A stretch of DNA of 64,000 nucleotides from Panopea generosa (GCA_029582155.1 CM055895.1:50992250-51056249); one strand, 5' to 3'; shown: positions 29,457 through 42,490, numbered from the stretch's first letter. Made by a program: numbers and translations. The notes: generated by a model from the letters alone, not told the origin.

Positions 29457-31996
29457 TATTACGTTCTTTTACTATATTTAGGTATAAATGTAAGACTATA
29501 TATTTAAACATTGCCTTACGAACGTTATATGTAAATATTTCATGCATATTATTACTTGCTTTGTATCAGTGCCATATACATGTATTTGTTTGTAGATATA
29601 ATAAATATACATGGGCCATGTTTGCCTTAATAAACGAAAAAAACCTATATAATTTTTTAAAGCTATCATGTTTTTCTTTGGGTGTCCCCGTACCCCCACT
29701 AGCAATGTTCACCTCTTAAAGACTCCCAAACTCTCCAATGGCTTCCAGCGCATGGGATACTGGGTTTTAAGCCCATTGGAAGATCGCTTTTATAATATAT
29801 CTGCATATTATAATTTTCTTTATAAAAACATCTAAAGTCACAAAACATTGGAATAAATTAATAGCAACCATATTTGTATCCTAAAATACTCACTAGAATA
29901 CAGCATTTGGCATTTGGTGTTGAAGCCGTTTCAAAATAAGATATCGCATGTTAAATATAAATAAAATGTGTATCTTAAATCTTGAAAATTTGCCTTCGGA
30001 GGTCTCGTTCCTCAACCAGCAGGAGGGGACACCTCCCCCTCAATCCCGCCCATAAATATTGGAGTTATGCAGAAGTACACAACAATGATGTCTCTTATGG
30101 TGCACTTTACCGAAAGAACTATCGTCCCTAGGAAAAAAATCAAGATTTAATGTGCCGACAATCCAGTTGTTGTTCTAAGCTTTTTGTGAGAGCAGTCTGA
30201 CAAGAATGATTGGTTGTGGTACCTGTAAGTATTTCAATATGTATTATAAATCAAATCGTATAAGCAAAAAGGCCCTCCCCAAGTCAGAACTTTTTTTTTC
30301 TTCCTGTAAATCCCAGGTAAAGGCTTTGCCCTGCAGGGACACATGTCTGTGTAAAGTCTCCATGAAACCTTTTATGGTTAGGCTATATAACTAGCCTACT
30401 ATATACGTTTGGTTAAGATCCGTTGAAAATTAGTGATTTCGCCATACTGACGTCATCTGGAGGCTATTTGACGAACATTACAAATTCATAAGATTTCGGA
30501 TGATGACAATTGTGGTATCTTTGAAATAATTTATTAATATGATTTGTTCGTTAAAACTGAAAAGCACTATCTCGAATAACGTCGGACGTCGCATACGGTA
30601 ATGGTACTTACGCTATAAAACATATAAAACTGTCCTCGAATACTTGATCGTCTTGGAATTATGCTTATTATATATCAAATTAAAGGTCGTGGCACTATCT
30701 TTTCAGTTGACGTGTATAACATATGCTATTGACATGATCTATATATTTTAAGTTGACAATAAGTCACATTTAACGTCATTTCCCCCCATGTCCCGGCGTA
30801 ACATATAACATGGGTCCCGGCCTAAAATGCTATGTTTAAACAGTGCGAAAGGGCAGACGACAGTTCTATTCAGTGCAAAAAGTGACATGATTTCCAGTAA
30901 CAGACGTTGTTTTTTTATTACAACATAACTTAACGGTCATTACGCAACACGCGTTTCATTTCGCAAATGCTAAATGTCGCGAAAAACAGATGTCTCGTCA
31001 ATAAAGTCATACTGAACAGTCAAGATGACGAATAATGGTAAGAATTGCATTAAAACTATTTATGCATATGTTCATTGTTTTACTATATGATACTTTGTGA
31101 TATTTTTTCCTATAGAAGAAATGTGTTGAAAGAAAGAAATATTTGAAAGAAATAATTAAAAAGTATCAATTATTTTTAAAAATCGCGAACATATACATTT
31201 TAGTATCGAATCAAACTAAAGTAAAGTTTAAGTGGGACATAATGTGGAATAGAATTATTTTTTATTTTCAATTTTCTCTGAATGGTTCACATTTCGTATT
31301 TAAAAAATCCTCTATGATTTGCCGCCTTTTAGCATTTTTATCGGAACATAACATCTGTCATCACATTTTGACCATATTCAAAAAAATTTTTACACCTAAC
31401 ATTGTCTTTTGAAAATTGCGTTTACGAGTAAATTTAGTCTCTGTTGATGTCTCAAATTATTGAAACGATTGGGAAATTAATTACACCTCGTTACAAGCAT
31501 CTCTGATGTCATCTATCAAATGTTAACAACCCGAATTTGACGTTGTTTTAATATGGCAATAACTTATGAACGCCGTTATGTATGTACATGTATAATGTAA
31601 TCTAATAGTTCACGCAGATAGAAGAATATCATTGATTTTGAAACAAATTTAATATCAAAAAGTATCATGATCCCATTGCTGTAACCAGTATTCTGATATT
31701 CAACTATTTTCTTGTAAATGAAATGATACGAAATACATCAATAAAAAAACGTCAACGTTTTATACAATGTTAATGTCGCGTTACGCTTAATGCGACGCCT
31801 CGGTATTTACGTGGTAACGACGTTCGTGACGTCAGATGGGAACGGCGGTATCTAGTATGACAACGTGGAATAAGAAGAATGGGTGAATATTTTCAGATCA
31901 GGCCAACTTAATCCTTTTTTTTCGAATTGAAAATAATTTTAGTTAACACAATGTGATAATTAACACAAATTCACAAGATGGTTAACAGAACAGAAG
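29457..31996. other. Intergenic stretch upstream of the 32-kb gene
   Basis: No exon recognised. It includes a repeat-like patch at 29,690-30,060 ('GTGTCCCCGTACCCC', 'GAGGGGACACCTCCCC') and a TGACGTCA at 30,448-30,455. AT-rich otherwise. Confidence 0.5.
31827..31834. promoter_or_regulatory. CRE-type palindrome TGACGTCA
   Basis: Exact cAMP-response-element core 163 nt upstream of the ATG at 31,997, in a short patch with several CpGs (ACGACGTTCGTGACG). A plausible proximal promoter site for CREB/ATF-type factors; inferred from position. Confidence 0.5.
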
Positions 31997-34900
31997 ATGT
32001 TGTCGTCCAACAGACCGTTCCTGACTAAGAAGCACGACATCCTCTATTCAAAAGCTCGCCACGTTCTCAACCAACGTAATATCAAAAGGCCATGGTTTGA
32101 CCTGAACCCTTTCCTGGAAAAAACTGACGAAACAATCGACCTTGAGAACTATCTTCCGGAGGAGAGCAAGTACATACAACCACTGGAGTCGCTAGTGCTG
32201 TCTGAAAAATACAGCTGTGAGCTCCCTTTAGACACAAGAGAGCTTGGAATAGGTAAGTTTATATGCATTCATACTATAGAAGAATAAAAATCAATGCCAG
32301 ATCAAAAAACCCGGGCCTTCACTTTTCTCCGAAAAATGGAAACACACACAAAACATACATGTAAAAATGTTATAAAATGTGAATGGTGGGTAGGCAAAAG
32401 GGGTAAAATAAGGCGAGAAGTTGTGTTTATTGTGTTTGATAATGCTGTAAAATAAGTTTCTGTGTACTTTTGCATATGACCCATAAGTTTATAGCTGTAA
32501 ATATGTATTGAAATGCATCAGAAGCCACCATTTCAAGTTCATATTTAAAAAAATGTATGGGGAACATGTCCCCAGACCCCTTACGCTGCCCGTGCCTACA
32601 TATCCAACTTAAGTCAGCTACACCCCTGATTATTTTTAAATGATGACATAAACCTACATATGCATAAAAACTTTTCAAAAGCTATGAAAGCATTTTTTAT
32701 TGTTCACAAATAGTAAATGAATAATAAATAGTCAAACAAATGTGGAACCGACACCACCCCACCCCAGAGAAGTGAAACAAGCATAATGAATCACAAGACG
32801 GTAACTGCAAAAATTTGGTTTCACATTTTGTAGCAATATTTTTTTTTTACATTTTTTTATATATACGTGTGATAAAATTATTTCGTATTTGTGACATTTT
32901 CACATTTGATGGTTCAATATATATACATAAATTATATCTGCACAGGTACAATATAATCTCAAAATTGATCCTATTTCTGTTCAGACAGCTTCTTCGATTA
33001 TGTGTACTCTGACGAGTGGAAGGATGCATGCTCTATTCGCGTGATGGAAGGTCAGCTTCTGAGTGAACTACTCGTTGGCCTGTACAGACTGGAGAAGGAC
33101 AAACACGCAGTCAGACACACTACATACGCCTTCGCCAGAAACACCCGTCCTCGGAAAAGCTGTTACAAACACGCCGACAAACAGGTAAACAAATGGCAGA
33201 AAGTGAATTTTCTTTGTTTATACAGAAGTTTGCAATGAAAGTATACACGATTCGTTTCCAGATAAGGTTCTGTTCGCCTTTGAAAAAAGTTCAGAAATGA
33301 GAAAATCGGAAAATCTTGTCTCACGAAAAATCGCCACAAATGCCTTAAAAAAACCAACAAAATGAATACCAACAATGTCTTATTACCAATAAATAAAGTA
33401 TAACTATTTTGATATCTCTAACGCCACAAGACATAACTAAAAAATTTAATCGGACTGTTGAAATTAGAACTTCCTATTCTAAAAAAGGTAGTTAGCAAAA
33501 TGCTGTCTCGCCATTATAACTCAAAGAGAATGGGTGAAATCACGTGACTCTGATAGTGCAATTTTTAGCCGGAAATTATTTTTGACTAACGAAGATGAGT
33601 AAGGAAATCCATTTTTCAATATATTATTTTGGTATGACATTGCCGTCTGTCATTCAATAATTTTGAAATATGAAACCAATTATATTGTGTCCTTCGTTTG
33701 TACTGTGGCTAGGCGTACTCGCCGTAGTCTGGTATGTACATTTATCTCTGGTTGTTCACAAGCAAGTATCTCCATATATAATTATTATACGATGAAGCCA
33801 GCTTTGAAATTTTAACAAAAAAATCTGATATACTTCTTTCAAGCAATTGCGAGCTTCGATGACACTTTAACGAACTTTTGTTTTCATTTCTTGTAAAGAG
33901 CTACGGTCACATTGACGAAACACTGCTGCTGGAGTTTGCGTACTTCGGCTGCTTGACGAAGAAGGAGCCAAATCCTGTAACGTTGAAACCTTTGGAATTT
34001 TTGAGACAGGGACTGTCAGACTTACCTGTTCCTGAGCTGAATGTTCCATTACCCGACATAGGAACTATCCCACCTATTCAAGAGGTGCCACCAAAAAGAA
34101 TCAGGGGTCAGTTTATATATATACATATTGCATATTGCAGGTGAGCTAAAATCAATAGCCAACATTCGGTTGAAAATTGATATAAAACATAAGAATAAGC
34201 AGCATAATACAAATGTGAAACTAAGGTGTATATAATATTATACAATTTGCACCTACACTTTAAAATAGAGTTATGAGTCCAATTTCTTCTCTTAACACCG
34301 ATATTTCGCCTTGAACTTGAAAATAGCAGCCTTTTTATGGTACAAAACGCCTCAAAGTATAAGCATAATATACCCTTGTGCCAAGCTACATTCACATAAC
34401 ATTAGCAACAGCTGCATGCACGGTAAATCGTAACTTGCACTTAAACTTACTGCAGAGTTTACAGTTAATATATGACCTTTTCAATCCTGTAATATGACCT
34501 TGACTTTCAAGTTAGCAGCCCAATATGTTTCATAATGCCTTAAATATAAACATGCACACCTATGCCAAGTTCCATCCATATAACTGCAAGCAAAGCACAC
34601 TTGTTAACATCTTGCACCAAAACTTTAATGCAGAACTTAAAGGCAAGTGTGACCTTTTCACCCTGCAATATGACCTTTACTTTGAAGTTAAGAGTCCCAT
34701 ATGTTACATACTGCTTCGGAGTATAAGCATGTTCACTTATGCAATGTACCATCCATACAACTGCCAGGAATGCATACTTATGAGCAACTTGCACCAAAAC
34801 ATTAATGCAGATGCGGATGCGGACGCAGGTGCAAGTACAAAACTCCCCAATTTGTCAATTGGTTGAGATAATAAAACCTAATTAAACACATACACGTAAG

Positions 34901-37661
34901 AAAAACCAACAGTAACTGACATATGTATATTTAACCTTTGTAAATAGAATATCAAGGAGTTTAATAGCATTCTACTTATTTTTTATTATTTCAGCCACAA
35001 GTCTGTGTGTTGATAACAATGCCCCCCGTTCACTGAATCTCTTCTTACCACAAGACGTATGCGAAGAAGTCAAAAGTACAGTACACTGTGCTCGTCGAAA
35101 ATCTCTGATGGCGAAACCACTCAACGCTATACGCTTCATAAATGCAGCTGTTCCCAAAAGTAGACGACAATCTTTAGCTGGACCAACATCTGGAATGCCT
35201 CTGTTTGCTTTTAAACCTATTCCAGAAAGAAGGCGAGAAAGCGTTTTAGAGTCAGGTAAAGCCTCAAAAACGCCGTGCAAGTGAGTTTAGATATTCAAAG
35301 CATGACAAAATTATCCTTCAAGACAACTATACTCCTGATTTCGACGAATATACCCCACTACCAGAATCAGATAATGAAGATGCAGGAAATGCAATCAGCA
35401 ACTGAAGTGGAGAGTGATGTATTTATGGGTGAAGAGTTTTATCTCACAGACGGCAAACTTAATTAATGCAAGTGATCCAGAATCCACTACATTAAAACTG
35501 CAAAGAAAAAAACTTGAACTTCAAGAGAGAAGGGCTGCCTCTAAGAGAGAAAAAGAAGATAAAAAGAGAATGAAAGGCACAGGTGGCATTCCGCCATTAC
35601 CTCCAACTGATGTGACAATGCATTCTGACGATATTAAGTACTGCATTGTCAATATGCCGGATGAGGTTCCAACGTTTGAAGAATTCAGTAAATTATTAAA
35701 AGAAGATGAGTACTATGATCCAAGATATAGTAATACGGTAAGGTTAAAAACTAGGAAAATTGCCCAAAGGTATTACATAGCTAAGGGTACGCGCAAATCA
35801 AGTACACTCTTTAGCGACGACAGCGTTCATTTAAACATACTGAGGCAAATGCGTTTACAACAATCATTGCATAAATTTCGAAAGAGCTCACTTGATCCAG
35901 GTAGTAAAACAACAATCAAGTTGCCAACATTACAAGAAGGTTGGAATAAATATCAGAAAGTACCAAGAAAAACTGTCTCAAAAATAAACAATCGTGATAA
36001 ATGGAAGTTCTCTGAGGAAGTTCTTGGCGTAACAGACTCAGAACCTTGTAAAACTCACTGCCTGTTGAATAAAAGTAGTTTCCATAAACACAGAGATGAC
36101 AAACTTGAACATTCTCTACATATGTGTAAAAGTCCAATTTCACCAGTGTTTACCAAAACAACACTTTGTGATGAAGATAGTGAATCTTCAGATACGTGCA
36201 GCGAAGACGAATTTGAATCTGATAAAGATGCAAAAGATGACTTTGATACTAAAAAACTTAATTATAAATACAGTATCGAGAGACTGCGCAAGAAAAGACG
36301 GAACCAACAGAAAAAAAAGAAACCAGTCTTCTACGATATATTGTCTAAATATTACAAGATGCAGGAAGCACTGACTGCATTCAGTAAAGGAAATGCAGGA
36401 CGAGAAGTTAAGAATGCACGCAGCAGAGCAAAACGAATGAGTATTGGAAAATTTCTTAAAGGTAATAACTTTATCTATGTAGTATGTACAGAGTAGTGCC
36501 GTGTCACTCGCACAAATACTAGTAACCTACTTAAGAGGGTCTAATTAATGTTAATAGCATTGTCAAAGTGTGTTGCATGCGTTAGTTACACAGAACAACA
36601 TTATATAAATATTACATTATGTTGAGGGTGACAGTATTAAATAAAGCAAACCTGAAGCAATTATTGTTACTCAAGACAAATTTGAGGTATGTTTTCGAAG
36701 GTTTACTGTCACTTTCAACAGAATTTAATATGCATTTCATATATAGTTTAAACATATTTCATTGCCATATAAACACATATTACATTATATATTATGCATA
36801 TAAATCAATACAATTTTAGGCAAAAGGGTCTGGCCACATGTTTTCATAAGATGCGACCATTATAGTTATTTTACACTAAACAGCATTTAACAGTAATGAA
36901 ATGTTCATCATTTTACAATATCTATTCACCTGCATCTAAATAGTATTTAACAGTAATGAAATGTTCATCATTTTACAATATCTATTCACCTGCATCTAAA
37001 TAGCATTTAACAGTAATGAAATGTTCATCATTTTACAATAACTATTCACCTGCATCTAAATAGCATTTAACAGTAATGAAATGTTCATCATTTTACAATA
37101 TCTATTCACCTGCATCTAAATAGTATTTAACAGTAATGAAATGTTCATCATTTTACAATATCTATTCACCTGCATCTAAATAGCATTTAACAGTAATGAA
37201 ATGTTCATCATTTTACAATAACTATTCACCTGCATCTAAATAGCATTTTACAGTAACGAAATGTTCATCATTTTACAATATCTATTCACCTGCATCTAAA
37301 TAGCATTTAACAGTAATGAAATGTCCATCATTTCACAATATCTATTCACCTGCATCTAAATACTATTTTATACAGGAAAGGCATTAGAGATAAGAGAAAT
37401 GGAGAAGATGGTGATTGGCAAATTGAAGAAATTCAACTTCAATGACACAGACTTCAGAAGAAGAAGTTGCACCTTAACCTGTCGCAGGCAGACTTCAGCA
37501 GTCCATGTTTGGAAACATTCCACAAGCGGCTAATGGAGTGCCTCAATGATTTTGTGGTGAGACGGGAAATTGTTGTGACTGATCTGCAGATGTACAAATC
37601 TGTGACATCGGTGACGGTCACTCGAAAGACATGTTTCAAAAATAAGCATACGGAATGTTAA
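31997..37661 (+). CDS. Unrecognised multi-exon gene, basic protein
   Basis: I do not recognise the family. Exons: 31,997-32,252; 32,985-33,184; 33,899 to a GTCAGT donor near 34,107; 34,995-36,461; and 37,376 onward. Splice phases agree (1, 0, 1, 1). The N-terminal half reads 'LTKKHDILYSKARHVLNQRN' and 'DYVYSDEWKDACSIRVMEGQ'; the third exon ends in 'PPKRIR'. The large exon contains a Lys/Arg/Glu helix ('KLQRKKLELQERRAASKREK'), a Ser/Asp-rich patch and basic clusters (RLRKKRRNQQKKKKP) that suggest a nuclear protein. The frame is uninterrupted except at 35,255-35,460, where three +1 slips seem needed, and in the last exon near 37,455. Without the last slip the frame stops at about 37,532; with it, at 37,661. 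It could be a real gene with assembly indels or a young pseudogene. Confidence 0.65.
34270..34850. repeat. Diverged ~190-bp tandem repeat in an intron
   Basis: Three degenerate units share 'AATATGACCTT', 'CCATATGTTACATA/CAATATGTTTCATA', 'TATGC(C/A)A(A/T)GT' and 'CTTGCACCAAAAC'. They lie in the third intron of the 32-kb gene, followed by a short (GCGGAT) run. Confidence 0.65.
36880..37366. repeat. 60-bp minisatellite next to a splice acceptor
   Basis: Eight copies of exactly 60 bp, each containing CAGTAATGAAATGTTCATCA and ACCTGCATCTAAATAG, more than 95% alike by eye. The last unit ends about 10 nt before the acceptor of the final exon (TTTATACAG|GA), so the array forms the 3' end of that intron. 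Confidence 0.95.
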
Positions 37662-37684
37662 TTTAAATGTATGACAAAATTTGC

Positions 37685-37760
37685 AATAAACATAAATTCC
37701 TTTCTTTTATTTAATTTAGTCGTATTGATTCATGTAAACTTTTGTAAGATATTAAATAAA
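37685..37760 (+). promoter_or_regulatory. Candidate poly(A) signals
   Basis: AATAAA at 37,685-37,690 and 37,755-37,760, 24 and 94 nt after the 37,661 stop. Their position supports a gene end here and the longer C-terminal frame. Confidence 0.55.
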
Positions 37761-37860
37761 AAGTTTAGCTAGCGACATAAATTGGCTTGTCCGACTAAAT
37801 GTGTATATTACCCTCCGTCTTCAGTTTGTTTGGACATTTCCTCAGCTAACACTTTTATGT

Positions 37861-38055
37861 GGAGCACTGTAGTCAAGTGGTACAGGATTGGAAGATCTTG
37901 GGTTCGATCCTTCCCCACGGCTATGTGCTATGTGTGGTGTCCTTGAGCAAGAAACTTATTCTGGATATGCTTAGTATTGGTTTTACCCACGAAGACTACC
38001 AGCGTGACTTGTAAAAGTTGTAATAACTTGTTTCACAATTAAAAGTAAAATGAAT
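37861..38055 (+). mobile_element. SINE family A copy
   Basis: Carries 'GGTTCGATCCTTCCCCACGG' (B-box-like), 'GTGTCCTTGAGCAAGAAAC' and the tail 'GTTTCACAATTAAAAGTAAA'. It inserts just downstream of the 32-kb gene. Confidence 0.75.
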
Positions 38056-40877
38056 AAGTTTAAACTAACACTTTATCGTTTCAAAATAATTCATATTTTG
38101 TTTTAGTGTTCAGGTGCTTGAAGTAATAAACAGTCCACACTCATATATATGAATTTCCTTAATATACTCATTCATAAATAAAACATAATTGGAATTAAAT
38201 GTCATGCTTACATTACTTAATCATCAAATGAAGCCATGAAGAAGTCTCGAAGTTCTACCAATTACTTAACTATGAACAGAGTTTTGCGACTCTCTGGCAA
38301 AGTTTTAAAGAAACAGAGCTCAACACAAAAACTTACCATTTTAGAAGTCAATTTATTGTTCGAGGAGGATAAAGTCATTTTAAAGATGCTGCATGTGTTT
38401 GGATAGTATAACACAATTATGGACCAAGTTTAGTGGTTCTTGGCTAAAAAGAAATGGAATTAAACAAAAAAAAAACGCAAACATTTTGTAGGTCAAGTTA
38501 ATTATTTGTAGTTAGTCATCTAAAAAATCTGTATCATTCGGAGTGGTATAATCGATAACACAACTATGGACCAAATTTGATTCGATATGTTTTAGGATTA
38601 AAGATTGATTTAACTGATTTGGCTAAAATTCTTTAATATTTACCATCTGAATAATATTTCCTACAGACTTTTGAAAATCAGATATTAAATTTCTATTTTT
38701 ATTATGTTAATAAAATGATAAAACCCTAAGACTTGGTGTACACATACTTATCTATCATCTGCATAATGGCACATTGGTTCTCCCTAAATGGGTAGCTCCA
38801 TATTTAACAAGGTGCAATTAAACTGAACTTTGACCTATGTATAATCCACACCATCAAGGACAATGAACAATATTTAGTTTAAGAAAAACATAAAACATAC
38901 AGATTTAATATTTCTTTATTTTTAAATAATGACATAAACAACAAAAAATAATTTACAACTCGACTTATAATATAAAACATTTATGTTCTTATTAAAAGGA
39001 AATATCCAGGCAATAAACTTTCAGTTCATTTCCAGGTAATACACTTTCAATTTATATTCAGGCAATAAATCTTCAATATTTCAAGGCTATACACTTTCAA
39101 TTTATATCAGACACATTAAGCTTTTACTTGGTAAATATAATATAGTAATGTTTGTGCAAAGCACTAAATGTATGTACACCCGTCCCCACAAATAACTGAA
39201 AACTCCCACTTGAATTAATGGTGAGAGACGATTGATGAGAAACCCAATATCATATATCAATCAACATGGAGACTATGACCCCTTGATTGGTAGAAAACAA
39301 TTTTCAGCACATTGTGGGTTATATATGGCATATAGTTTTGTTGGCAGAGGACACCCTTAAATATAATTCTTCTGTTCCACCAGTATCTAATAAACTTTCT
39401 CATGTGTTCATGACCAGGGGGACTTGAACCACAAGCTCGATGGAAGCTAAGTTTATTAAATAACAGATATTTGAGATACAAGCTTGGATATGAGATATAA
39501 GATTAGCCCTTATCATGCAACAAGCATCCAAAATGGGCCTTAGTCATTTATCTGATTGTACATGCCATTTCTTTTCAAATTTTGAAAGGACTAAACCCAT
39601 CAAGAACTTCTTAACCTAATTCGTCTCAACTGTTAAGACTAAACAATACTCCAGATCTCAAGATGACCAAGACAGTTCTTGAAATAGAAGATAAAAGCAG
39701 ATTTTGCTATTTTCTCATAGTAATCCTATGTAAAATTCAAAGTCTTACTGTGCCTAAATAAACCCTAGCCCCTTCATCTGAACAAACTTGAACCCCCATA
39801 GTCATAGGGATGATTTATAGCAAATATGAACGAATTTTGCTGGTTGGTTCTTGAGATGTTTAAATGAGAATTTCCCTGAACTGTTAGGACCCTGGGGTGA
39901 GGCCAATATTGACACTAATCATTTCTTGAACAAACCTGGGACAAAATGATTAGGTGATATTACATGTAAAATATCAAAGGTCCAGGACTTGCAAAATTTT
40001 AAAAAATAAAATCAAATGCTAAGCCCCTAGGGTCATTTGGACAAAATTGGGAGATTCATGTAAGAATGTTCACACAAAATTTCGAAAATGAAAAATAGAT
40101 AAAACTGGTTTTTTTTGTTAATCAACTTATAAATTATGAATGCTTTGAATAATGCAGTTTAAATTTTAATAGTGTGTGCTTGCAATGATACAGTTGTCTA
40201 TGAATGTAAGAATATGCAGATCTCTCTATGCAATGTTACAGAAGTTGGCATGGCAAGGGTTTCACAAGAGCTTGGTTTACTATCACTGCAGGACGAGGGG
40301 TAGGCAAAAATTATATTTACATATGTCCATTAATGTATAACACTTATTCTATATGCAAAAAATAACTCATCACACAGCAGCACCTAGAAGACACAAGCAG
40401 CAATGATCTGATGCCTGATAGTACACAATTCACAAACAACTGATGAGTTAACATCTGACAGCACAATTGTTGAATCAATACAAAACTTATATTTCATTAT
40501 TATTCCATTTCTCATGTTCATATTATCCAGAATTTCATACATAACCAGTCTGGTGAAAGCCTTTTTTCAATGTTTACCAAAATTTTTAGAGACATAATTT
40601 TACCACTGCCAATAAATACGTCATATCCACATTTGTCAACTTACACATACATGTAATTGATATTATTTCTATTTTGTGAGACTCAAGAGTAAATCCATTG
40701 TTTAAGAAAGTTATTAGCAGAAACACCAAGTTTGTCCTTTTTTTACCAAATTTATATAAGTAATATAATTATAAAGCTGGTGTCATAAAAAAGCTTAAAT
40801 ATTTCTTCTGAAACATTATTTACTTGAAATGATCTTTTTTTATATTGGTTTTTAGAATATTTTGTAATTTTTGGATC
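38056..40877. other. Gene-free convergent intergenic region
   Basis: No exon recognised. It contains a dispersed repeat at 38,236-38,345 ('GAAGTCTCGAAGTTCTACC...AACTATGAACA') that recurs at 51,668 and 52,330, minus-strand SINE remnants at 39,195-39,300 and 39,310-39,460, and short direct repeats of 'AATACACTTTCAATTTATAT' near 39,040-39,110. Confidence 0.5.
39195..39460 (-). mobile_element. SINE fragments, families B and C
   Basis: 39,195-39,300 matches the family B body in reverse ('GGTGAGAGAC', 'CATGGAGACTATGACC'); 39,310-39,460 matches the family C tail and head in reverse ('GGTTATATATGGCATATA', 'GGACTTGAACCACAAGC'). Confidence 0.5.
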
Positions 40878-40881
40878 TTAA

Positions 40882-41415
40882 AGGGAACATATCAGGATTT
40901 TTTAAAATTTAAAAATTGGCTATAAAACATTTTTTGTATATCATGTCTATAATATACTCATTGATCCCATATTGCCAATAGGATATCTATTTCAACATGT
41001 CAAAACAATTTATTGAAAAGGGATTTCCTAACTTCAGCTGTGTGCTTTAGTTAGACTAAAATAGATTTCACACTTAAAAATTGCAACATATATTTTTACG
41101 TATTAGATGAGTCTCGCGATTCCATTTTAATTTGATCCATTATACATGTTTACATGTAGCAAAAATAGTTTCTCTTGAAAAGAGTCTGACTGATGATGCA
41201 AATGTCATATAGCACTATTTAAGTGCCGTCTATTTTCAGAATGGGGTTTTTGTGTCAAGTTTACTGCTCCAATTTAAATATCAATTTTGTCACGATTTAG
41301 TGGATTTTAAATAATATCAAACCACTCAGATTTTATTTCTTTACTTTTGATTCATTTTAAATTTTTTTTATATTTTTTTAAGATATTTATGGCATTTTTT
41401 TCTGATATACTCCCT
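40882..41415. mobile_element. TTAA-flanked MITE, complete copy
   Basis: 534 bp with ends AGGGAACATATCAG and CTGATATACTCCCT (inverted, two mismatches) directly flanked by TTAA at 40,878-81 and 41,416-19. TTAA duplication suggests mobilisation by a piggyBac-type transposase. No coding capacity. Related copies at 7,434, 15,725 and 16,385. Confidence 0.85.
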
Positions 41416-42224
41416 TTAAAATTGTATAGTGAGGGTTTAAATTACCCCACCTACCAGAACATAATAGGATTTTATGTGTCACAGTTTCATTTGATTCAGT
41501 TTGTATAGAATACTCAGTGTGTATAACAGAACTGTTTGTTTTATTGTCTAAAATTTAACTTTATTTTTATCTGACAGTGTGAGTTTTGGATGTAAAGTTC
41601 AATACAACAAAATAATATATAATGTTTGCGCCACAAATTATTGAGAACTGTAATATAACATCTCTGTCTTCCGTGCTGAACGTTTAGCATATACATATAT
41701 CGTTGGGTGGGATCTGTTTGGGGAATAACAGGTGTCATAAGATAAACTGTGCATCATAAATATAAAATTACTATTGATTATTTATAGAAACTTCAAATAC
41801 TTGTTTAGGCTTTGTAACTATTACATATACACAGATAGTCTTAAAAACTGCATAATAGTATAATTTGCACATGTATATCAAAACTGCATACGAGTGATAT
41901 TTGTACATGTATATAAAAACAGCATATAAGTGTAATTTGTACTATGTATATCAAAATGGCATATTAGGGTATTATAGACATGTATATCATATTGGCACAT
42001 TAGTGTATTTTGAATATCAAAACTGCATAATAGTGCAAGTTATATATCAAACTGATTATGGTTGGATTGCACATGTGCAATTTTGTGAGTGAACATCCCT
42101 TAAAGAAATATGTAGCTACATGTATATCATTTTTTCACTTTGTAATATGTTATTTTCAAAGCCAGAATATATAAAGGCTTTTTCTTCAAATGAAACAATA
42201 GGTCACATAAAATTAAATACCAGG

Positions 42225-42490
42225 TAAGTAAAAGTACAGGTAAGTACAAGTACCAATTAAGTTCAAGTACAAATTTGTACAAATAATATAAGTACTGGGT
42301 AAGTTCAAGTACAGATTTGTACAAATAGTACAAGTACTGGGTAAGTTCAAGTACAGATTTGTACAAATAGTACAAGTACTGGGTAAGTTCAAGTACAGAT
42401 TTGTACAAATACGTACAAGTACTGGGTAAGTTCAAGTACAGATTTGTACAAATAGTACAAGTACTGGGTAAGTACAAGTATTGGGTTAGT
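42225..42490. repeat. 42-bp minisatellite
   Basis: About five copies of a unit containing AAGTACTGGGTAAGTTCAAG and ACAGATTTGTACAAATA. Rich in GTAC and inverted TTGTAC/GTACAA motifs. The open frame on the minus strand is a consequence of the 42-bp period. Confidence 0.9.

Noticed and set aside
34525-34866. 113-codon plus-strand frame
   Set aside because: It lies in the diverged 190-bp tandem repeat of an intron and has no splice support.
36880-37366. Another regular repeat array that could suggest CRISPR
   Set aside because: Units are head-to-tail with no spacers and lie in an intron.
42127-42477. 116-codon minus-strand Tyr/Leu-rich frame
   Set aside because: Translation of a 42-bp minisatellite.
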